From Sulfuritalea sp. (GTDB lineage Bacteria; Pseudomonadota; Gammaproteobacteria; Burkholderiales; Rhodocyclaceae), in assembly GCA_030651305.1 (NCBI GenBank), contig JAUSCI010000019.1:118680-182679 (forward strand): DNA of 64,000 nucleotides, written 5' to 3'. Positions 38,154-47,718 of the stretch are shown here, one piece after another. The position numbers and the translations under genes were made by a program. The notes beneath the pieces were generated by a model. It saw only the letters and a list, made by a program, of their open reading frames with translations, had not been told where the DNA came from and made no database searches. The number at the start of each line of letters is the position of its first letter. Position 1 is the stretch's first letter.

Positions 38154-38170
38154 TCTTACATTGTTCTTAC
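38154..38170 (-). promoter_or_regulatory. Direct repeat with 11-base period upstream of yjcH-actP
   Basis: On the minus strand GTAAGA occurs twice with an 11-base period, 82-98 bases upstream of the yjcH start. This spacing is usual for OmpR-family binding sites. A similar pair, CTGTAAG and CTGTCAG with an 11-base period, is found at 32231-32248, upstream of the DUF4212 gene. The OmpR-type regulator at 30022 is the obvious candidate. Confidence 0.35.
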
Positions 38171-38227
38171 GCTGCCCGTAAGGAAGCCGTCAGGGACATG
38201 ACGGAGTGGACAGCACGGCCAAGCCCT

Positions 38228-38256
38228 TTGACGTTGCAACCCCAAGGACCTATAAT
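38228..38256 (+). promoter_or_regulatory. tRNA-Phe promoter
   Basis: TTGACG (38228-38233), 17 bases, TATAAT (38251-38256): near-perfect sigma-70 boxes ending 13 bases before the first base of the tRNA. Confidence 0.9.
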
Positions 38257-38269
38257 CCGCAACCTTTCC

Positions 38270-38345
<76 letters not shown>

Positions 38346-38353
38346 GTTTCAAA

Positions 38354-38385
38354 GCGGGGGTTCTGCGGAACCCCCGCGATTTTTT
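38354..38385 (+). terminator. Terminator of tRNA-Phe
   Basis: GCGGGGGTTC/GAACCCCCGC stem with loop TGCG, then six T residues (38380-38385), nine bases after the tRNA. Confidence 0.93.
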
Positions 38386-38434
38386 GTGCATCTGTTTGCA
38401 GATCCGGTTGCCGGCCGACGATTGGAATCGCTGC

Positions 38435-39226
38435 ATGAATCCACCTCCTGATTACGAACGCCGCTTCGGCGGCATCGAGCGCCTGTATGGCGCCGGTGCG
38501 CTGCTGCGCCTGGTGGCGGCGCATGTGGTGGTGGTGGGTATCGGCGGCGTCGGTTCTTGGGCGGCCGAGGCTTTGGCGCGCTCTGGCGTCGGGCGGCTGA
38601 CGCTGATCGATCTCGATCATGTCGCCGAATCCAACGTTAACCGTCAGATCCACGCGCTGGAGTCGACCCTGGGCGCGGCCAAGGTGGTGGCGATGAGGGA
38701 GCGCATCGCGGCGATCAACCCGTCCTGCGTGGTCGACGTCGTCGAGGAATTCGTTGATGAAGCCAATGTGGCGACTCTGATTCCGCCCTGCGCCGCGGTG
38801 ATCGATGCCATCGACCAGGTGCGCGCCAAGGCGGCATTGATCGCCTGCTGCCGGCGTGCCGGCATCCGTGTCGTGACCACTGGCGCCGCCGGCGGCCGCA
38901 CCGACCCGACGCAGATCGACGTCGTCGATTTATCGCGCACGACGCAGGATGCGCTGGCTTCGAAAGTCCGGGCGCGGCTGCGCAAGGACTATGGTTTCCC
39001 GCGCGACCCGAAGCAGAAGTTCGGCGTTGAATGCGTGTTTTCGCCGGAGCAGATTCGCCGTCCCATCAGCGCCGACTCCTGCGCCGTGCCGGGCGACACC
39101 GCTGACGAGGCCATCGACCCCGCTGCGGGCCTCAACTGCGCGGGTTACGGCTCCTCGGTAGCGGTCACGGCAAGTTTTGGTTTCGCTGCGGCGGCGCGGG
39201 TTCTCGCCGGTATACTTACGGCATGA
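38435..39226 (+). CDS. tcdA: tRNA threonylcarbamoyladenosine dehydratase
   Basis: The 263-residue ThiF/E1-like enzyme has the ATP motif VVGIGGVGSWAAEALARSGV, the Asp of LIDLDHVAESNVNRQ, and the conserved ADSCAVPGDT and GLNCAGYGSSVAVTASFG segments with Cys. It cyclises t6A37 of ANN-decoding tRNAs to ct6A. The start at 38435 begins where homology starts (YERRFGGIERLYG). The next gene overlaps by four bases. Confidence 0.93.
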   Translation: MNPPPDYERRFGGIERLYGAGALLRLVAAHVVVVGIGGVGSWAAEALARSGVGRLTLIDLDHVAESNVNRQIHALESTLGAAKVVAMRERIAAINPSCVVDVVEEFVDEANVATLIPPCAAVIDAIDQVRAKAALIACCRRAGIRVVTTGAAGGRTDPTQIDVVDLSRTTQDALASKVRARLRKDYGFPRDPKQKFGVECVFSPEQIRRPISADSCAVPGDTADEAIDPAAGLNCAGYGSSVAVTASFGFAAAARVLAGILTA

Positions 39227-39987
39227 CGAACGCCCTGAACTCCCCGGTTGTCCTGATCACCGGCGCCGCCCGTCGCGTCGGCGCCGAGATCGCGCGTGCA
39301 CTGCACGGCGCGGGCGCTCGCGTGGCGATTCACTATCGTTCGTCGGCGGTAGCTGCAGCTGCGCTGGCTGCGGAGCTGAATGCGGCGCGGCCCGATCCGG
39401 CCGGCGAGTCCGCCGTGGCTTTTGCCGCCGATCTGCTGGATATGGACGCGCTGCCGAAACTGGTGGAATCGGTCGTGGCACGCTTCGGCCGGCTCGATGC
39501 GCTGGTTAACAATGCCTCCTCGTTCTTTGCCACGAAACTCGGCGCTGTCGACACGGCGGCATGGGATGACCTGGTCGGCACCAATCTCAAGGCGCCGCTG
39601 TTCCTGGCCCAGGCTGCGGCCCCCCACCTTGCCCGCAGCGGCGGCTGCATCGTCAACATCACCGACATTCATGCCGAACGCCCGCTCAAGGGTTACCCGC
39701 TTTACTGCGCAGCGAAGGCCGGCCTGCTTGGGCTGACCCGCGCCCTGGCGCTGGAACTCGGGCCGCAGGTGCGGGTCAATGCGGTGGCGCCCGGCGCCAT
39801 CGAATGGCCGCAAGGCAAGAACGACTTTTCGCCCGCCGAGCGCGCGGCGATCATTGACCACACACTTCTGAAGCGCGTCGGTTCGCCCGCCGACATCGCG
39901 CGCACCGTAAAATTTCTTGTCTTCGACGCGCCCTATGTCACCGGGCAGGTGATCAATGTTGACGGCGGACGCAGCGCTTACTTATGA
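39223..39987 (+). CDS. Pteridine reductase (short-chain dehydrogenase)
   Basis: The 254-residue SDR enzyme shows the NAD(P)-binding [15 protein letters not shown], with Arg-Arg favouring [17 protein letters not shown], and the catalytic Tyr-x3-Lys in [15 protein letters not shown]. The signature [15 protein letters not shown] matches pteridine reductase/FolM rather than generic SDRs. It reduces dihydropterins. It is coupled to tcdA and ttcA by four-base overlaps. Confidence 0.9.
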   Translation: MTNALNSPVVLITGAARRVGAEIARALHGAGARVAIHYRSSAVAAAALAAELNAARPDPAGESAVAFAADLLDMDALPKLVESVVARFGRLDALVNNASSFFATKLGAVDTAAWDDLVGTNLKAPLFLAQAAAPHLARSGGCIVNITDIHAERPLKGYPLYCAAKAGLLGLTRALALELGPQVRVNAVAPGAIEWPQGKNDFSPAERAAIIDHTLLKRVGSPADIARTVKFLVFDAPYVTGQVINVDGGRSAYL

Positions 39988-40901
39988 ACGCCCCTTTGAA
40001 CTCGGGTCCGACCGCCCGCCAGGCTCAAAAATCAGCCTTCGAAGCCAACAAGCTGGCCAAGCATTTGCGCCGCGCTGTCGGCCAGGCGATTGCCGACTTC
40101 AGCATGATCGAATCGGGCGACAAGGTCATGGTGTGCCTGTCCGGCGGCAAAGATTCTTTTGCGCTGCTGGATATCCTGCTGTTCCTGCGCGAGCATGCGC
40201 CGATAGATTTCGACATCGTCGCGGTCAATCTGGATCAGAAGCAGCCCGGTTTTCCGGCCGACGTGCTGCCGAAGTATCTGCGCGAGATCGGTGTGCCTTT
40301 CCACATCGAGGACGAGGACACTTATTCCATTGTCAAGCGCGTGATACCGGCAGGCAAGACGACGTGTTCGCTCTGCTCGCGATTACGGCGCGGCGTCTTG
40401 TATCGCGTCGCCGGCGAACTGGGGGCAACCAAGATCGCGCTCGGCCATCATCGTGACGACATTCTGCAAACGCTGTTTCTCAACATGTTCTTCGGCGGCA
40501 AGATGAAAGCCATGGCGCCCAAGCTGGTGTCGGACGACGGCCGCAACATCGTCATCCGTCCGCTCGCCTATTGCCGCGAGAGCGATCTCGACGCCTGGGC
40601 CGCGGTTCGCGCCTTTCCCATCATTCCCTGCAATCTGTGCGGTTCGCAGCCAAACCTGCAACGCCAGCAGGTGAAGCAGATGTTGCAGGACTGGGACAAG
40701 CGCTTTCCGGGGCGCATCGAGAGCATGTTCCGCAGCCTGAGCGACGTGGTGCCTTCGCATCTGCTTGACGCAGGCCTGTTCGACTTCGCCGGCTTGAAGG
40801 CGACCGGGATCCCCGATGCGGAAGGCGACATCGCCTTCGATGCGCCGGAGGTGGCCGCAGCCTTGTCGCAGGCAGTCGCCTTTCAGGTCCGGGAAGACTG
40901 A
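39984..40901 (+). CDS. ttcA: tRNA 2-thiocytidine biosynthesis protein TtcA
   Basis: The 305-residue enzyme has the PP-loop [18 protein letters not shown], the CxxC motif [12 protein letters not shown] and the later Cys in [20 protein letters not shown], which together bind a 4Fe-4S cluster. It inserts sulfur at C32 of certain tRNAs. Length is normal. tcdA upstream is also a tRNA-modification enzyme. Confidence 0.96.
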   Translation: MNAPLNSGPTARQAQKSAFEANKLAKHLRRAVGQAIADFSMIESGDKVMVCLSGGKDSFALLDILLFLREHAPIDFDIVAVNLDQKQPGFPADVLPKYLREIGVPFHIEDEDTYSIVKRVIPAGKTTCSLCSRLRRGVLYRVAGELGATKIALGHHRDDILQTLFLNMFFGGKMKAMAPKLVSDDGRNIVIRPLAYCRESDLDAWAAVRAFPIIPCNLCGSQPNLQRQQVKQMLQDWDKRFPGRIESMFRSLSDVVPSHLLDAGLFDFAGLKATGIPDAEGDIAFDAPEVAAALSQAVAFQVRED

Positions 40902-41659
40902 TGGACGCACGCCGCCTCCCTGCCCGCCACGGCATCCTCTGGCTGCTGGCCGGCTTTGCGCTGTTTCGCCGCCATCCACCCCTGGTGACCGCGATTACCT
41001 TCGGCTACCTGCTGACCGTAATCGTGGTGAATCTGATACCGAAGATCGGACCATTTCTCCTGCCCGTGCTGCTGCCAACCTTGACCGTCATGCTGGCCAA
41101 CGGTTGCCGCTCGATCGAGCGCGGACAGCGCTTCACCAGCGAAACCCTGATCGCCGGCATCAGCGCCCAGCGTGTCGGCTTGCTGCGTCTCGGCGGCCTG
41201 CATCTGGTCGGATCGAGCCTGCTGGTGCTGGGAGGCTTTGCGCTGGGCGAGCCGATCAACATCGGCGACGGCATCGATCCGGCCGAAGCCATGGAACTCG
41301 TCAATGATCTGGCGGTGATCCTGCTGTTGGCCTCGCCGCTGCTGATGGCCTTCTGGTTCGCGCCGCTGCTGACCGCCTGGGATGGCGTCGGCGCGGGCAA
41401 ATCGCTGTTCTTCAGCTTCATCGCCAGCTGGCGCAACTGGCGCGCCTTTACGATGTATGGGCTGGCGCTGATTCTGGTGGGTGCGGTACTGCCCGGTTTG
41501 ATCCTGGTCATCGCCGGACTGGTTTCAGAGGCCTTGCTCACCATCCTCTCGATTGCACTGCGCATGCTGCTGATCTTCGTCCTGGCGCCGACCATGGTGG
41601 CCAGCGTCTATCTGTCGTATCGTGACGTGTTCGAGACGCCGGCCACGCCCGATGAATGA
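40901..41659 (+). CDS. BPSS1780-type integral membrane protein
   Basis: The 252-residue protein has about five or six transmembrane helices (AITFGYLLTVIVVNLIPKIG, FLLPVLLPTLTVMLANG, LHLVGSSLLVLGGFALG, LAVILLLASPLLMAFWFAP, YGLALILVGAVLPGLILVIA, LRMLLIFVLAPTMVASVYLS). The pattern RGQRF and WFAPLLTAWDGVGAGKSLFF is that of the BPSS1780 family of unknown function. The start overlaps the ttcA stop by one base; nadD overlaps its end. Confidence 0.87.
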   Translation: MDARRLPARHGILWLLAGFALFRRHPPLVTAITFGYLLTVIVVNLIPKIGPFLLPVLLPTLTVMLANGCRSIERGQRFTSETLIAGISAQRVGLLRLGGLHLVGSSLLVLGGFALGEPINIGDGIDPAEAMELVNDLAVILLLASPLLMAFWFAPLLTAWDGVGAGKSLFFSFIASWRNWRAFTMYGLALILVGAVLPGLILVIAGLVSEALLTILSIALRMLLIFVLAPTMVASVYLSYRDVFETPATPDE

Positions 41660-42365
41660 TGTCGGCGCAGGAGTGCTCGGGCTCTTCGGCGGCACCTTCG
41701 ATCCGCTGCATGTCGCGCATCTGCGCCTGGCGATCGAAGCACGCGAGGCGCTGGGTCTGGCCGGGGTGTGTTTCATTCCCGCAGGCAACCCGGCCTTGCG
41801 CGATGCGCCGCAGTGCGGGGCCGCGCATCGCCTGGCGATGGTGGAGCGGGCGCTCGCCGCTGCCCCCGGCTTCAGCGTCGATGACGCGGAAGTGCTGGAC
41901 GCGTCCGGCCGGCAGAGCTACACCGTGGAAACCCTCGAGCGTCAACGCCGATTGCACGGCCCGCAGCGCCCTCTGGTGCTGTTACTGGGCGCCGATGCCT
42001 TCGCCCGGCTGGAGGCCTGGCACCGTTGGCGCGAACTGTTTGATCTCGCGCACATTGCCGTGGCGACGCGGCCGGGGCACGAGGTAAGAGTCGGCCCTGG
42101 CTCGCTCTGCGTACCTGGGACGCCGCTTCGCGGGCAGGTAACGGCGCTCGACCGCGAATTTGCCGCCCGCCGCGGTGAGGCCGCCGATTTGGCCAACGCT
42201 CCAGCCGGCCGCATCATTCCTTTCGCCATCACCGCGCTGGAGATCTCGGCCTCGGCGATCCGCCGGCGATTGGCGCAGGGCCTCGGCGTGCGCTATCTGG
42301 TTCCCGACGCCGTTCTCGACTATATTGATTCACATCAGCTCTACCGGACTCCGCATGGACATTAG
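41652..42365 (+). CDS. nadD: Nicotinate-nucleotide adenylyltransferase
   Basis: The 237-residue enzyme has the nucleotidyltransferase motif GLFGGTFDPLHVAHLRLA, the second motif EISASAIRRRLAQG (SxTxxR type) and LLLGADAFARLEAWHRW. It makes NaAD from NaMN and ATP. I chose ATG 41652, just before homology, overlapping the previous gene by eight bases. rsfS follows with an 11-base overlap, a classic order. Confidence 0.94.
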   Translation: MNDVGAGVLGLFGGTFDPLHVAHLRLAIEAREALGLAGVCFIPAGNPALRDAPQCGAAHRLAMVERALAAAPGFSVDDAEVLDASGRQSYTVETLERQRRLHGPQRPLVLLLGADAFARLEAWHRWRELFDLAHIAVATRPGHEVRVGPGSLCVPGTPLRGQVTALDREFAARRGEAADLANAPAGRIIPFAITALEISASAIRRRLAQGLGVRYLVPDAVLDYIDSHQLYRTPHGH

Positions 42366-42708
42366 AAAACTTCAGAAACTCGCCGTCACCGCCCTCGAAG
42401 ACATCAAGGCCAAGGATATCGAGGTACTCAACACCAGCAAGCTTTCCGCGCTGTTTGACCGGATCATCATTGCCACCGGCGACTCCAATCGCCACGTCAA
42501 GAGTCTGGCGCGCAACGTCCATGACAAGGTCAAGGAGGCCGGCGGCCAGGTGATCGGCATCGAAGGCGAGGAAAGCGGCGAATGGGTGCTGGTTGATCTG
42601 GGCGACATCGTGGTGCATGTCATGCAACCCGCGGTGCGTGCCTACTACAACCTCGAAGAGTTGTGGAAAGTCGTGCCCAGACGTGCCAGGAAGGCTGTCG
42701 AAGAATGA
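42355..42708 (+). CDS. rsfS: Ribosomal silencing factor
   Basis: The 117-residue protein ([73 protein letters not shown]) binds ribosomal protein L14 and prevents subunit joining in poor conditions. It overlaps the end of nadD and precedes rlmH, as in most proteobacteria. Confidence 0.95.
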   Translation: MDIRKLQKLAVTALEDIKAKDIEVLNTSKLSALFDRIIIATGDSNRHVKSLARNVHDKVKEAGGQVIGIEGEESGEWVLVDLGDIVVHVMQPAVRAYYNLEELWKVVPRRARKAVEE

Positions 42709-42739
42709 CGCAACACAATCCTTGCGGTTCGTCGTTCAG

Positions 42740-43210
42740 GTGAAACTGATTGTCGTGGCGGTGTCGAAGCGGCCGCCGCAATGGGTCGCCGCCGGCTGGA
42801 CCGAATATGCGAAACGGATGCCGCATCAACTGCCGCTGGAACTGCTGGAGGTCAGGCCCGAACCGCGCACTACGGGAAAGACCGCGGAAGCCATGATGGC
42901 GCTGGAGGCGAACCGCATCGAGGCGCAACTGCCTGTCGGCGCCCGCCGCATTGTGCTCGATGAGCGCGGCGAGGCACCGACGACGCGGCAACTGGCCGAC
43001 CGTCTGGCAAAATGGATGGCCAGCGGCGATGACGTCGCATTCATCATTGGCGGTCCGGACGGGCTGGATCCCCGCATCAAGCACAATGCCCACGAAACCA
43101 TGCGCCTTTCCAGTCTGACCCTGCCTCATGCCCTGGTCCGGGTGATCCTCGCCGAGGCGCTGTATCGCGCCGTGAGCGTGTTCAAGGGCCATCCCTACCA
43201 TCGTGTCTGA
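42740..43210 (+). CDS. rlmH: 23S rRNA pseudouridine-1915 N3-methyltransferase
   Basis: The 156-residue SPOUT enzyme starts with GTG at 42740 ([16 protein letters not shown]), the position that matches known RlmH proteins. It has [17 protein letters not shown], the SAM knot [12 protein letters not shown] and [20 protein letters not shown] with the HPYH-type end. No clear ribosome-binding site is seen; translation may depend on coupling to rsfS, 31 bases upstream. Confidence 0.94.
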   Translation: MKLIVVAVSKRPPQWVAAGWTEYAKRMPHQLPLELLEVRPEPRTTGKTAEAMMALEANRIEAQLPVGARRIVLDERGEAPTTRQLADRLAKWMASGDDVAFIIGGPDGLDPRIKHNAHETMRLSSLTLPHALVRVILAEALYRAVSVFKGHPYHRV

Positions 43211-43832
43211 AATGGAACCATTGATCGATCCACGCATCTATCTGGCCTCCAGAAGCCCGCGCCGCCGTGAGTTGCTGACGCAGATTGGCGTGCGCTTCGA
43301 CTTGCTGATGTTTCGCGCCGCGCCGCGCGAAGACGCGGCGGTGAGCGAGGCCTGGCTGCCCGGCGAAGCGCCGGACGCTTATGTTGAACGCGTGGCGCGG
43401 GCCAAGGCGGTTTTTGCGGCGGGTCTGCTGGGGCCGCGGCACGTTGTCGCGCGTCCGGTGCTGGCAGCCGACACGACGCTCGATCTCGATGGCGAGATTA
43501 TCGGCAAGCCGCGCGACGAGGCCGATGCGGCGGCGATTCTGCGGCGTCTCTCCGGCCGCAGCCATCGCGTGCTGACCGCCATTGCCGTGGCGCGCGGCGA
43601 GCGCCTCGAACACCGCCTGTCGATCAGCGAAGTGCGCTTTCGCCGACTGGGCGCGGACGAAATCAGCCGCTACGTGCAAAGCGGCGAGCCGATGGACAAG
43701 GCCGGCGCCTATGGCATCCAGGGTCGCGCCGCCGTCTTCATCGAAGAGATTCGCGGCTCGCACTCCGGCATCGTCGGCCTGCCCCTGTGCGAAACGCTGC
43801 TGCTGTTGCGCGACTTCGGTTATCCGCTATGA
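43203..43832 (+). CDS. Maf family nucleoside triphosphate pyrophosphatase
   Basis: The 209-residue protein has the Maf signatures [37 protein letters not shown] and [20 protein letters not shown]. Members of the YhdE group hydrolyse dTTP, UTP and modified nucleotides. The start is either GTG 43203 (overlapping rlmH) or ATG 43212. rng is coupled by four bases. Confidence 0.92.
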   Translation: MSEMEPLIDPRIYLASRSPRRRELLTQIGVRFDLLMFRAAPREDAAVSEAWLPGEAPDAYVERVARAKAVFAAGLLGPRHVVARPVLAADTTLDLDGEIIGKPRDEADAAAILRRLSGRSHRVLTAIAVARGERLEHRLSISEVRFRRLGADEISRYVQSGEPMDKAGAYGIQGRAAVFIEEIRGSHSGIVGLPLCETLLLLRDFGYPL

Positions 43833-45298
43833 CTGAACAATTCCTCATCAATTTCACGCCGCAGGAAACCCGTGTCGCCCTGTTGCAGCAGGGCGTGGTG
43901 CAGGAACTGCACATCGAGCGCACCAACGGCCGCGGCATTGTCGGCAACGTCTATCTCGGCCGCGTCGTGCGGGTGTTGCCCGGCATGCAGTCGGCCTTCA
44001 TAGAAATCGGACTGGAGCGCACCGCTTTTTTGCATGTGGCCGATATCTGGACCGAGCGTCCGGGCGGCAACGGTTACGGCAGCCACGAAACGCGGCCCAT
44101 CGAACGCGTTCTCAGCGAGGGGCAAGCGCTGACGGTGCAGGTTCAAAAGGATCCTATCGGCACCAAGGGCGCGCGCCTGACCACCCAGATTTCCATCGCC
44201 GGACGCCTGCTGGTGCACCTGCCGCAGGACACGCACATCGGCATCTCGCAACGCATCGGCGAGGAAGCCGAGCGCGAGAAACTGCGCGCCCGCGTCCAGG
44301 TTTTGCTGCCGGCCGATCAGCCCGGCGGCTACATTCTGCGCACGGTCGCCGCCGATGCCAGCGACGAAGAGCTGGCGGCCGACATTGCCTATCTGCGCCG
44401 CATCTGGCGCGAGATCAAGAGCCGCAGCGTCGGCGCCTTGCCGCCGACCGTGCTGCATCACGATCTGACGCTGGCGCAACGCGTGCTGCGCGACCTGGTG
44501 AGCAGCGAAACCAGCGCCGTCGTCATTGACTCGCGCGAAAATTTTCAGAAGCTGCAAACTTTTGCCCAAGAGTATGTGCCGCAGGTGACCGGGCGGCTGC
44601 AGCACTACACCGGCGAGCGGCCGCTGTTTGACCTGCACGGCGTCGAGGAGGAAATCCAGAACGCGCTGGCGCGTCGCGTCGATCTCAAGTCCGGCGGTTA
44701 CCTGATCTTCGACCAGACCGAGGCGATGACCACCGTGGACGTCAATACCGGCGGCTATGTGGGCTCGCGCAATTTCGACGACACCATCTTCAAGACCAAC
44801 CTGGAAGCGGCGCAGACCATCGCCCGCCAACTCAGGCTGCGCAATCTTGGCGGCATTATCATCGCCGACTTCATCGACATGGAGGATGAAGAACACAAGG
44901 CGGCCGTGCTTGCGGAATTCAACAAGGCGCTGTCGCGCGATCACACGCGCATTACCGTCTCCGGCTTTACCCAGCTCGGGCTGATCGAGCTGACCCGCAA
45001 ACGCACCCGCGAAAGCCTTGCCCACGTACTGTGCGAGCCCTGTCCCACCTGCGGCGGTCGCGGCGAGGTGAAGACGGCGAAGACCGTGTGCTACGAGGTT
45101 TTGCGTGAACTGCTGCGCGAGGCGCGCCAATTCACCGCGCGCGAGATGCGCGTGCTGGCCTCGCCGGCCGTGATCGACCTGTTTCTCGACGAGGAATCGC
45201 AGGCGCTGGCCATGCTTTCGGAATTTGTCGGCCTGCCGATTTCGCTGCATGCGGAGAGCGGCTATACGCAAGAGCAGTTCGACATCGTTCTGATGTAA
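43829..45298 (+). CDS. rng: Ribonuclease G
   Basis: The 489-residue enzyme ([20 protein letters not shown]) has an S1 domain at about residues 38-125 with SAFIEIGLERTAFLHVADI, the catalytic Mg-binding region TTVDVNTGGYVGSRN, FIDMEDEEH, and the Zn-link CEPCPTCGGRG. It processes 16S rRNA 5' ends and mRNAs. Length equals the E. coli enzyme. A 104-base inverted-repeat element begins at the last base of its stop codon. Confidence 0.96.
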   Translation: MTEQFLINFTPQETRVALLQQGVVQELHIERTNGRGIVGNVYLGRVVRVLPGMQSAFIEIGLERTAFLHVADIWTERPGGNGYGSHETRPIERVLSEGQALTVQVQKDPIGTKGARLTTQISIAGRLLVHLPQDTHIGISQRIGEEAEREKLRARVQVLLPADQPGGYILRTVAADASDEELAADIAYLRRIWREIKSRSVGALPPTVLHHDLTLAQRVLRDLVSSETSAVVIDSRENFQKLQTFAQEYVPQVTGRLQHYTGERPLFDLHGVEEEIQNALARRVDLKSGGYLIFDQTEAMTTVDVNTGGYVGSRNFDDTIFKTNLEAAQTIARQLRLRNLGGIIIADFIDMEDEEHKAAVLAEFNKALSRDHTRITVSGFTQLGLIELTRKRTRESLAHVLCEPCPTCGGRGEVKTAKTVCYEVLRELLREARQFTAREMRVLASPAVIDLFLDEESQALAMLSEFVGLPISLHAESGYTQEQFDIVLM

Positions 45299-45401
45299 TT
45301 CCGACTCGCATTGGAACCGATACTTTGTCGACTGCGCCTTGCCGTGCTAAAGCACTGTCTGCGGCTTGTCTTCGCGTCTCGTTTCCAATGCGAGTCGGAA
45401 T
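45298..45401. repeat. 104-base element with perfect 19-base terminal inverted repeats
   Basis: ATTCCGACTCGCATTGGAA (45298-45316) and its exact complement (45383-45401) bracket 66 bases that include a CGTGCTAAAGCACTG hairpin. No ORF is inside. It sits between rng and tRNA-Gly, and its right end provides the -35 region (TTCCAA, then TAAAAT) upstream of the tRNA. It looks like a MITE or REP-type element. Confidence 0.85.
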
Positions 45402-45422
45402 AACGCTAAAATTCTGCCCGAA

Positions 45423-45496
45423 GCGGGTGTCGTATAACGGCATTACCTGAGCTTCCCAAGCTCATGAAGAGGGTTCGACTCCCTTCACCCGCTCCA
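45423..45496 (+). tRNA. tRNA-Gly (CCC)
   Basis: The 74-base cloverleaf has acceptor GCGGGTG/CACCCGC with T73 and encoded CCA, anticodon stem TGAGC/GCTCA with loop TTCCCAA (anticodon CCC), and T-arm GGGTTCGACTCCC. The last 30 bases are repeated imperfectly at 49708-49737. Confidence 0.96.
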
Positions 45497-45564
45497 TCGA
45501 TTTCAGGCGCCCGGCCAGACTCTTCCGAGAGTTCCGCTGCGGCAAACCAGACGGCTCCTCTTCC

Positions 45565-46302
45565 ATGAAGATTGCTGTTCTTTCAGACATCCACGGTAAC
45601 CTCGAAGCCTTGCGGGCCTGTCTTGCCCATGCGGCGCGGGAGGGTGCGGACCTGCATGTCTTTCTCGGCGATCTGGTCGGCTATGGCGCTGATCCCGTCG
45701 CTTGTCTCGGGCTGCTGGCGGACCATGCCGGCAGGGGCGCGCTGCTGGTCAGGGGCAATCACGACGAAGCGGCGCTGGGTGGCTTGTGCGAGAACATGAA
45801 TGACGACGCCCGCGAAGCGGCGTACTGGACGCGCAGCCGGTTGAGCACCGCCGAGCGCGATTTTCTGGCGGCCCTGCCACTCACCGTGCGTCGCGACAGG
45901 CTTTTCTTCGTTCATGCCGGCGCCGACGCGCCCGAAAAATGGAACTACATCACCAGCAAGGTGCAGGCCGGACGCTGCATGGACGCGTCGCCGACGGCGG
46001 TGACATTTGCCGGTCACGTGCACCACCAGTCACTCTACTTTTCAGCCGGCAGCGTGCGTGTGTTCCAGCCGGTGCCGGGTGTGCCGATCCCCTTGAGCCC
46101 CCGCCAGCGCTGGCTGGCGATCGCCGGCTCCGTCGGCCAGCCGCGCGACGGCAACAATGCCGCAGCGTATGCGCTGTACGATGAAGAAGAGCGCATGCTG
46201 ACGTATTTTCGCGTGCCCTACGACCACATGACGGCGGCGCGCAAGATCATCGTCGCCGGCCTGCCCGCGCGGCTGGCGTGGCGCCTGCAAAGAGGGAAAT
46301 GA
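45565..46302 (+). CDS. Metallophosphoesterase (calcineurin-like)
   Basis: The 245-residue protein has the metal-site motifs VLSDIHGNLEAL, FLGDLVGYGADP, VRGNHDEAA, FVHAGA and TFAGHVHHQS. This is the class III diadenylate/serine-threonine phosphatase-like group. It directly precedes a Ser/Thr kinase gene (no intergenic space), so it might be the phosphatase reversing kinase action; this is inference. Confidence 0.92.
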   Translation: MKIAVLSDIHGNLEALRACLAHAAREGADLHVFLGDLVGYGADPVACLGLLADHAGRGALLVRGNHDEAALGGLCENMNDDAREAAYWTRSRLSTAERDFLAALPLTVRRDRLFFVHAGADAPEKWNYITSKVQAGRCMDASPTAVTFAGHVHHQSLYFSAGSVRVFQPVPGVPIPLSPRQRWLAIAGSVGQPRDGNNAAAYALYDEEERMLTYFRVPYDHMTAARKIIVAGLPARLAWRLQRGK

Positions 46303-47718
46303 ATGGAAGCCTTGGAGCATCTCAAGTCGGGCGTGGAGATTGGCGGCTACCGCGTGCTGGAGAAACTTCGCGAGGGTGGCATGGCCGTGCTCTATCGTGT
46401 AGCGTCGCCGTCCGGTGCCGAGACTTGCTTGCTGAAGATACCGAAGCTGGGGTTCGGCAGTCACCCGGCATGCTATGCCGGCTTCGATGTCGAGCAGATG
46501 ATTCTCGGACGGATCACCGGGCCTCACGTACCGCGGCTGTTCGCCAAGGGCGAGAGCGAGTTCGGGCCTTATCTGGTCATCGAGCACATCGTCGGTACGC
46601 CGCTTGCGGATTACGCCGGCCGTGCGCCGCTGCCGGTTGACGAAATCGCCCGCCTCGGCGCGGCGCTGGCGTCTGCAATTCATGCCCTGCATCGCCAGGA
46701 AGTGGTGCACCACGACCTCAAGCCGTCGCACGTAATCCTGCGCCCCGATGGCCGGGCGGCGCTGATCGATTTCGGGCTGGCCTTTCACGGCCACCTGCCC
46801 GATCTCGTCGAAGAAGAATCTGACCGGCCAGCGGGCACCCCCGCCTACCTTTCGCCGGAGCAGCTTGCCGGAGTGCGCGGCGATCCCCGCAGCGACGTGT
46901 TCGCGCTGGGGGTGATTCTCTATCTGCTGGCGACGGGCCGGCTGCCTTTCGGCGAACCGGCCAGCCTGTCCGGCCAGTGCCGCCGCCTTTATATCGACTC
47001 CGCGCCGCCGCGCCGCATCCGCTCCGACCTGCCGCCGTGGCTGCAGGAAATCATCCTGCATTGCCTCGAAGTGCGCGCCGAGGCCCGTTACGCGACGGCG
47101 GCACAGGTGGCGCATGACCTGACGCATCCGGATCAGGTCATGGTAACCGAGCGTGGCAACCGTCTGAGCCGGCCCGGCTTGATGACGGCAGGAAGGCGCT
47201 GGCTGGCTGCACTGGTCGAGCCGCCAGCGGTGCGCAAATCGCCCGCGGCACATCTCGCGCTGGCGCCACATGTTCTGGTCGCCGTCGATCCCACCTATGG
47301 CAGCGAGGCACTGCTGCAGACGCTACGCGACGCCGTGGCCCGGATCATTGCCGGCGAAGCGCACTGGCGCGTGAGTTGCGTCAGCGTGCTGGAGCCATCC
47401 GCGCTCACCGAACAGGAGGAGGGTGCCGAAATCATGCGCTCGCTGCACACCCAGCGCCTGGTGGAACTGCATCACTGGGCGCAAGCACTCGGCCTGCCGC
47501 AGGAGCGCCTGCGATTTCATGTGCTGGAAGGCGGCGATGCAGCGGCGCAGCTGATCGAATATGCCCGCGCCAGCCATGTCGATCACATCATCATGGGCGC
47601 CCGCGGCAGTTCCGGCCTGCGCCGGTTTCTCGGCAGCGTATCTTCCCGTCTCGTGGCTGAGGCTCCCTGCACGGTGACGGTGGTACGGGCTGTGCCGGTC
47701 AGGGATTGGCCGCCGTAA
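46303..47718 (+). CDS. Ser/Thr protein kinase fused to a universal-stress domain
   Basis: The 471-residue protein starts with a Hanks-type kinase (residues about 13-285): LREGGMAVLYR glycine loop, Lys in CLLKIPK, VVHHDLKPSHVIL catalytic loop, LIDFGLAF (DFG) and GTPAYLSPEQLAG. In the catalytic loop, HRD is HHD and the metal-binding Asn is His, so activity may be reduced. Residues about 322-465 are a UspA domain with HIIMGARGSSGLRRFLGSVS and a final VTVVR strand. No membrane helix. It ends overlapping, tail to tail, a second kinase. Confidence 0.92.
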   Translation: MEALEHLKSGVEIGGYRVLEKLREGGMAVLYRVASPSGAETCLLKIPKLGFGSHPACYAGFDVEQMILGRITGPHVPRLFAKGESEFGPYLVIEHIVGTPLADYAGRAPLPVDEIARLGAALASAIHALHRQEVVHHDLKPSHVILRPDGRAALIDFGLAFHGHLPDLVEEESDRPAGTPAYLSPEQLAGVRGDPRSDVFALGVILYLLATGRLPFGEPASLSGQCRRLYIDSAPPRRIRSDLPPWLQEIILHCLEVRAEARYATAAQVAHDLTHPDQVMVTERGNRLSRPGLMTAGRRWLAALVEPPAVRKSPAAHLALAPHVLVAVDPTYGSEALLQTLRDAVARIIAGEAHWRVSCVSVLEPSALTEQEEGAEIMRSLHTQRLVELHHWAQALGLPQERLRFHVLEGGDAAAQLIEYARASHVDHIIMGARGSSGLRRFLGSVSSRLVAEAPCTVTVVRAVPVRDWPP

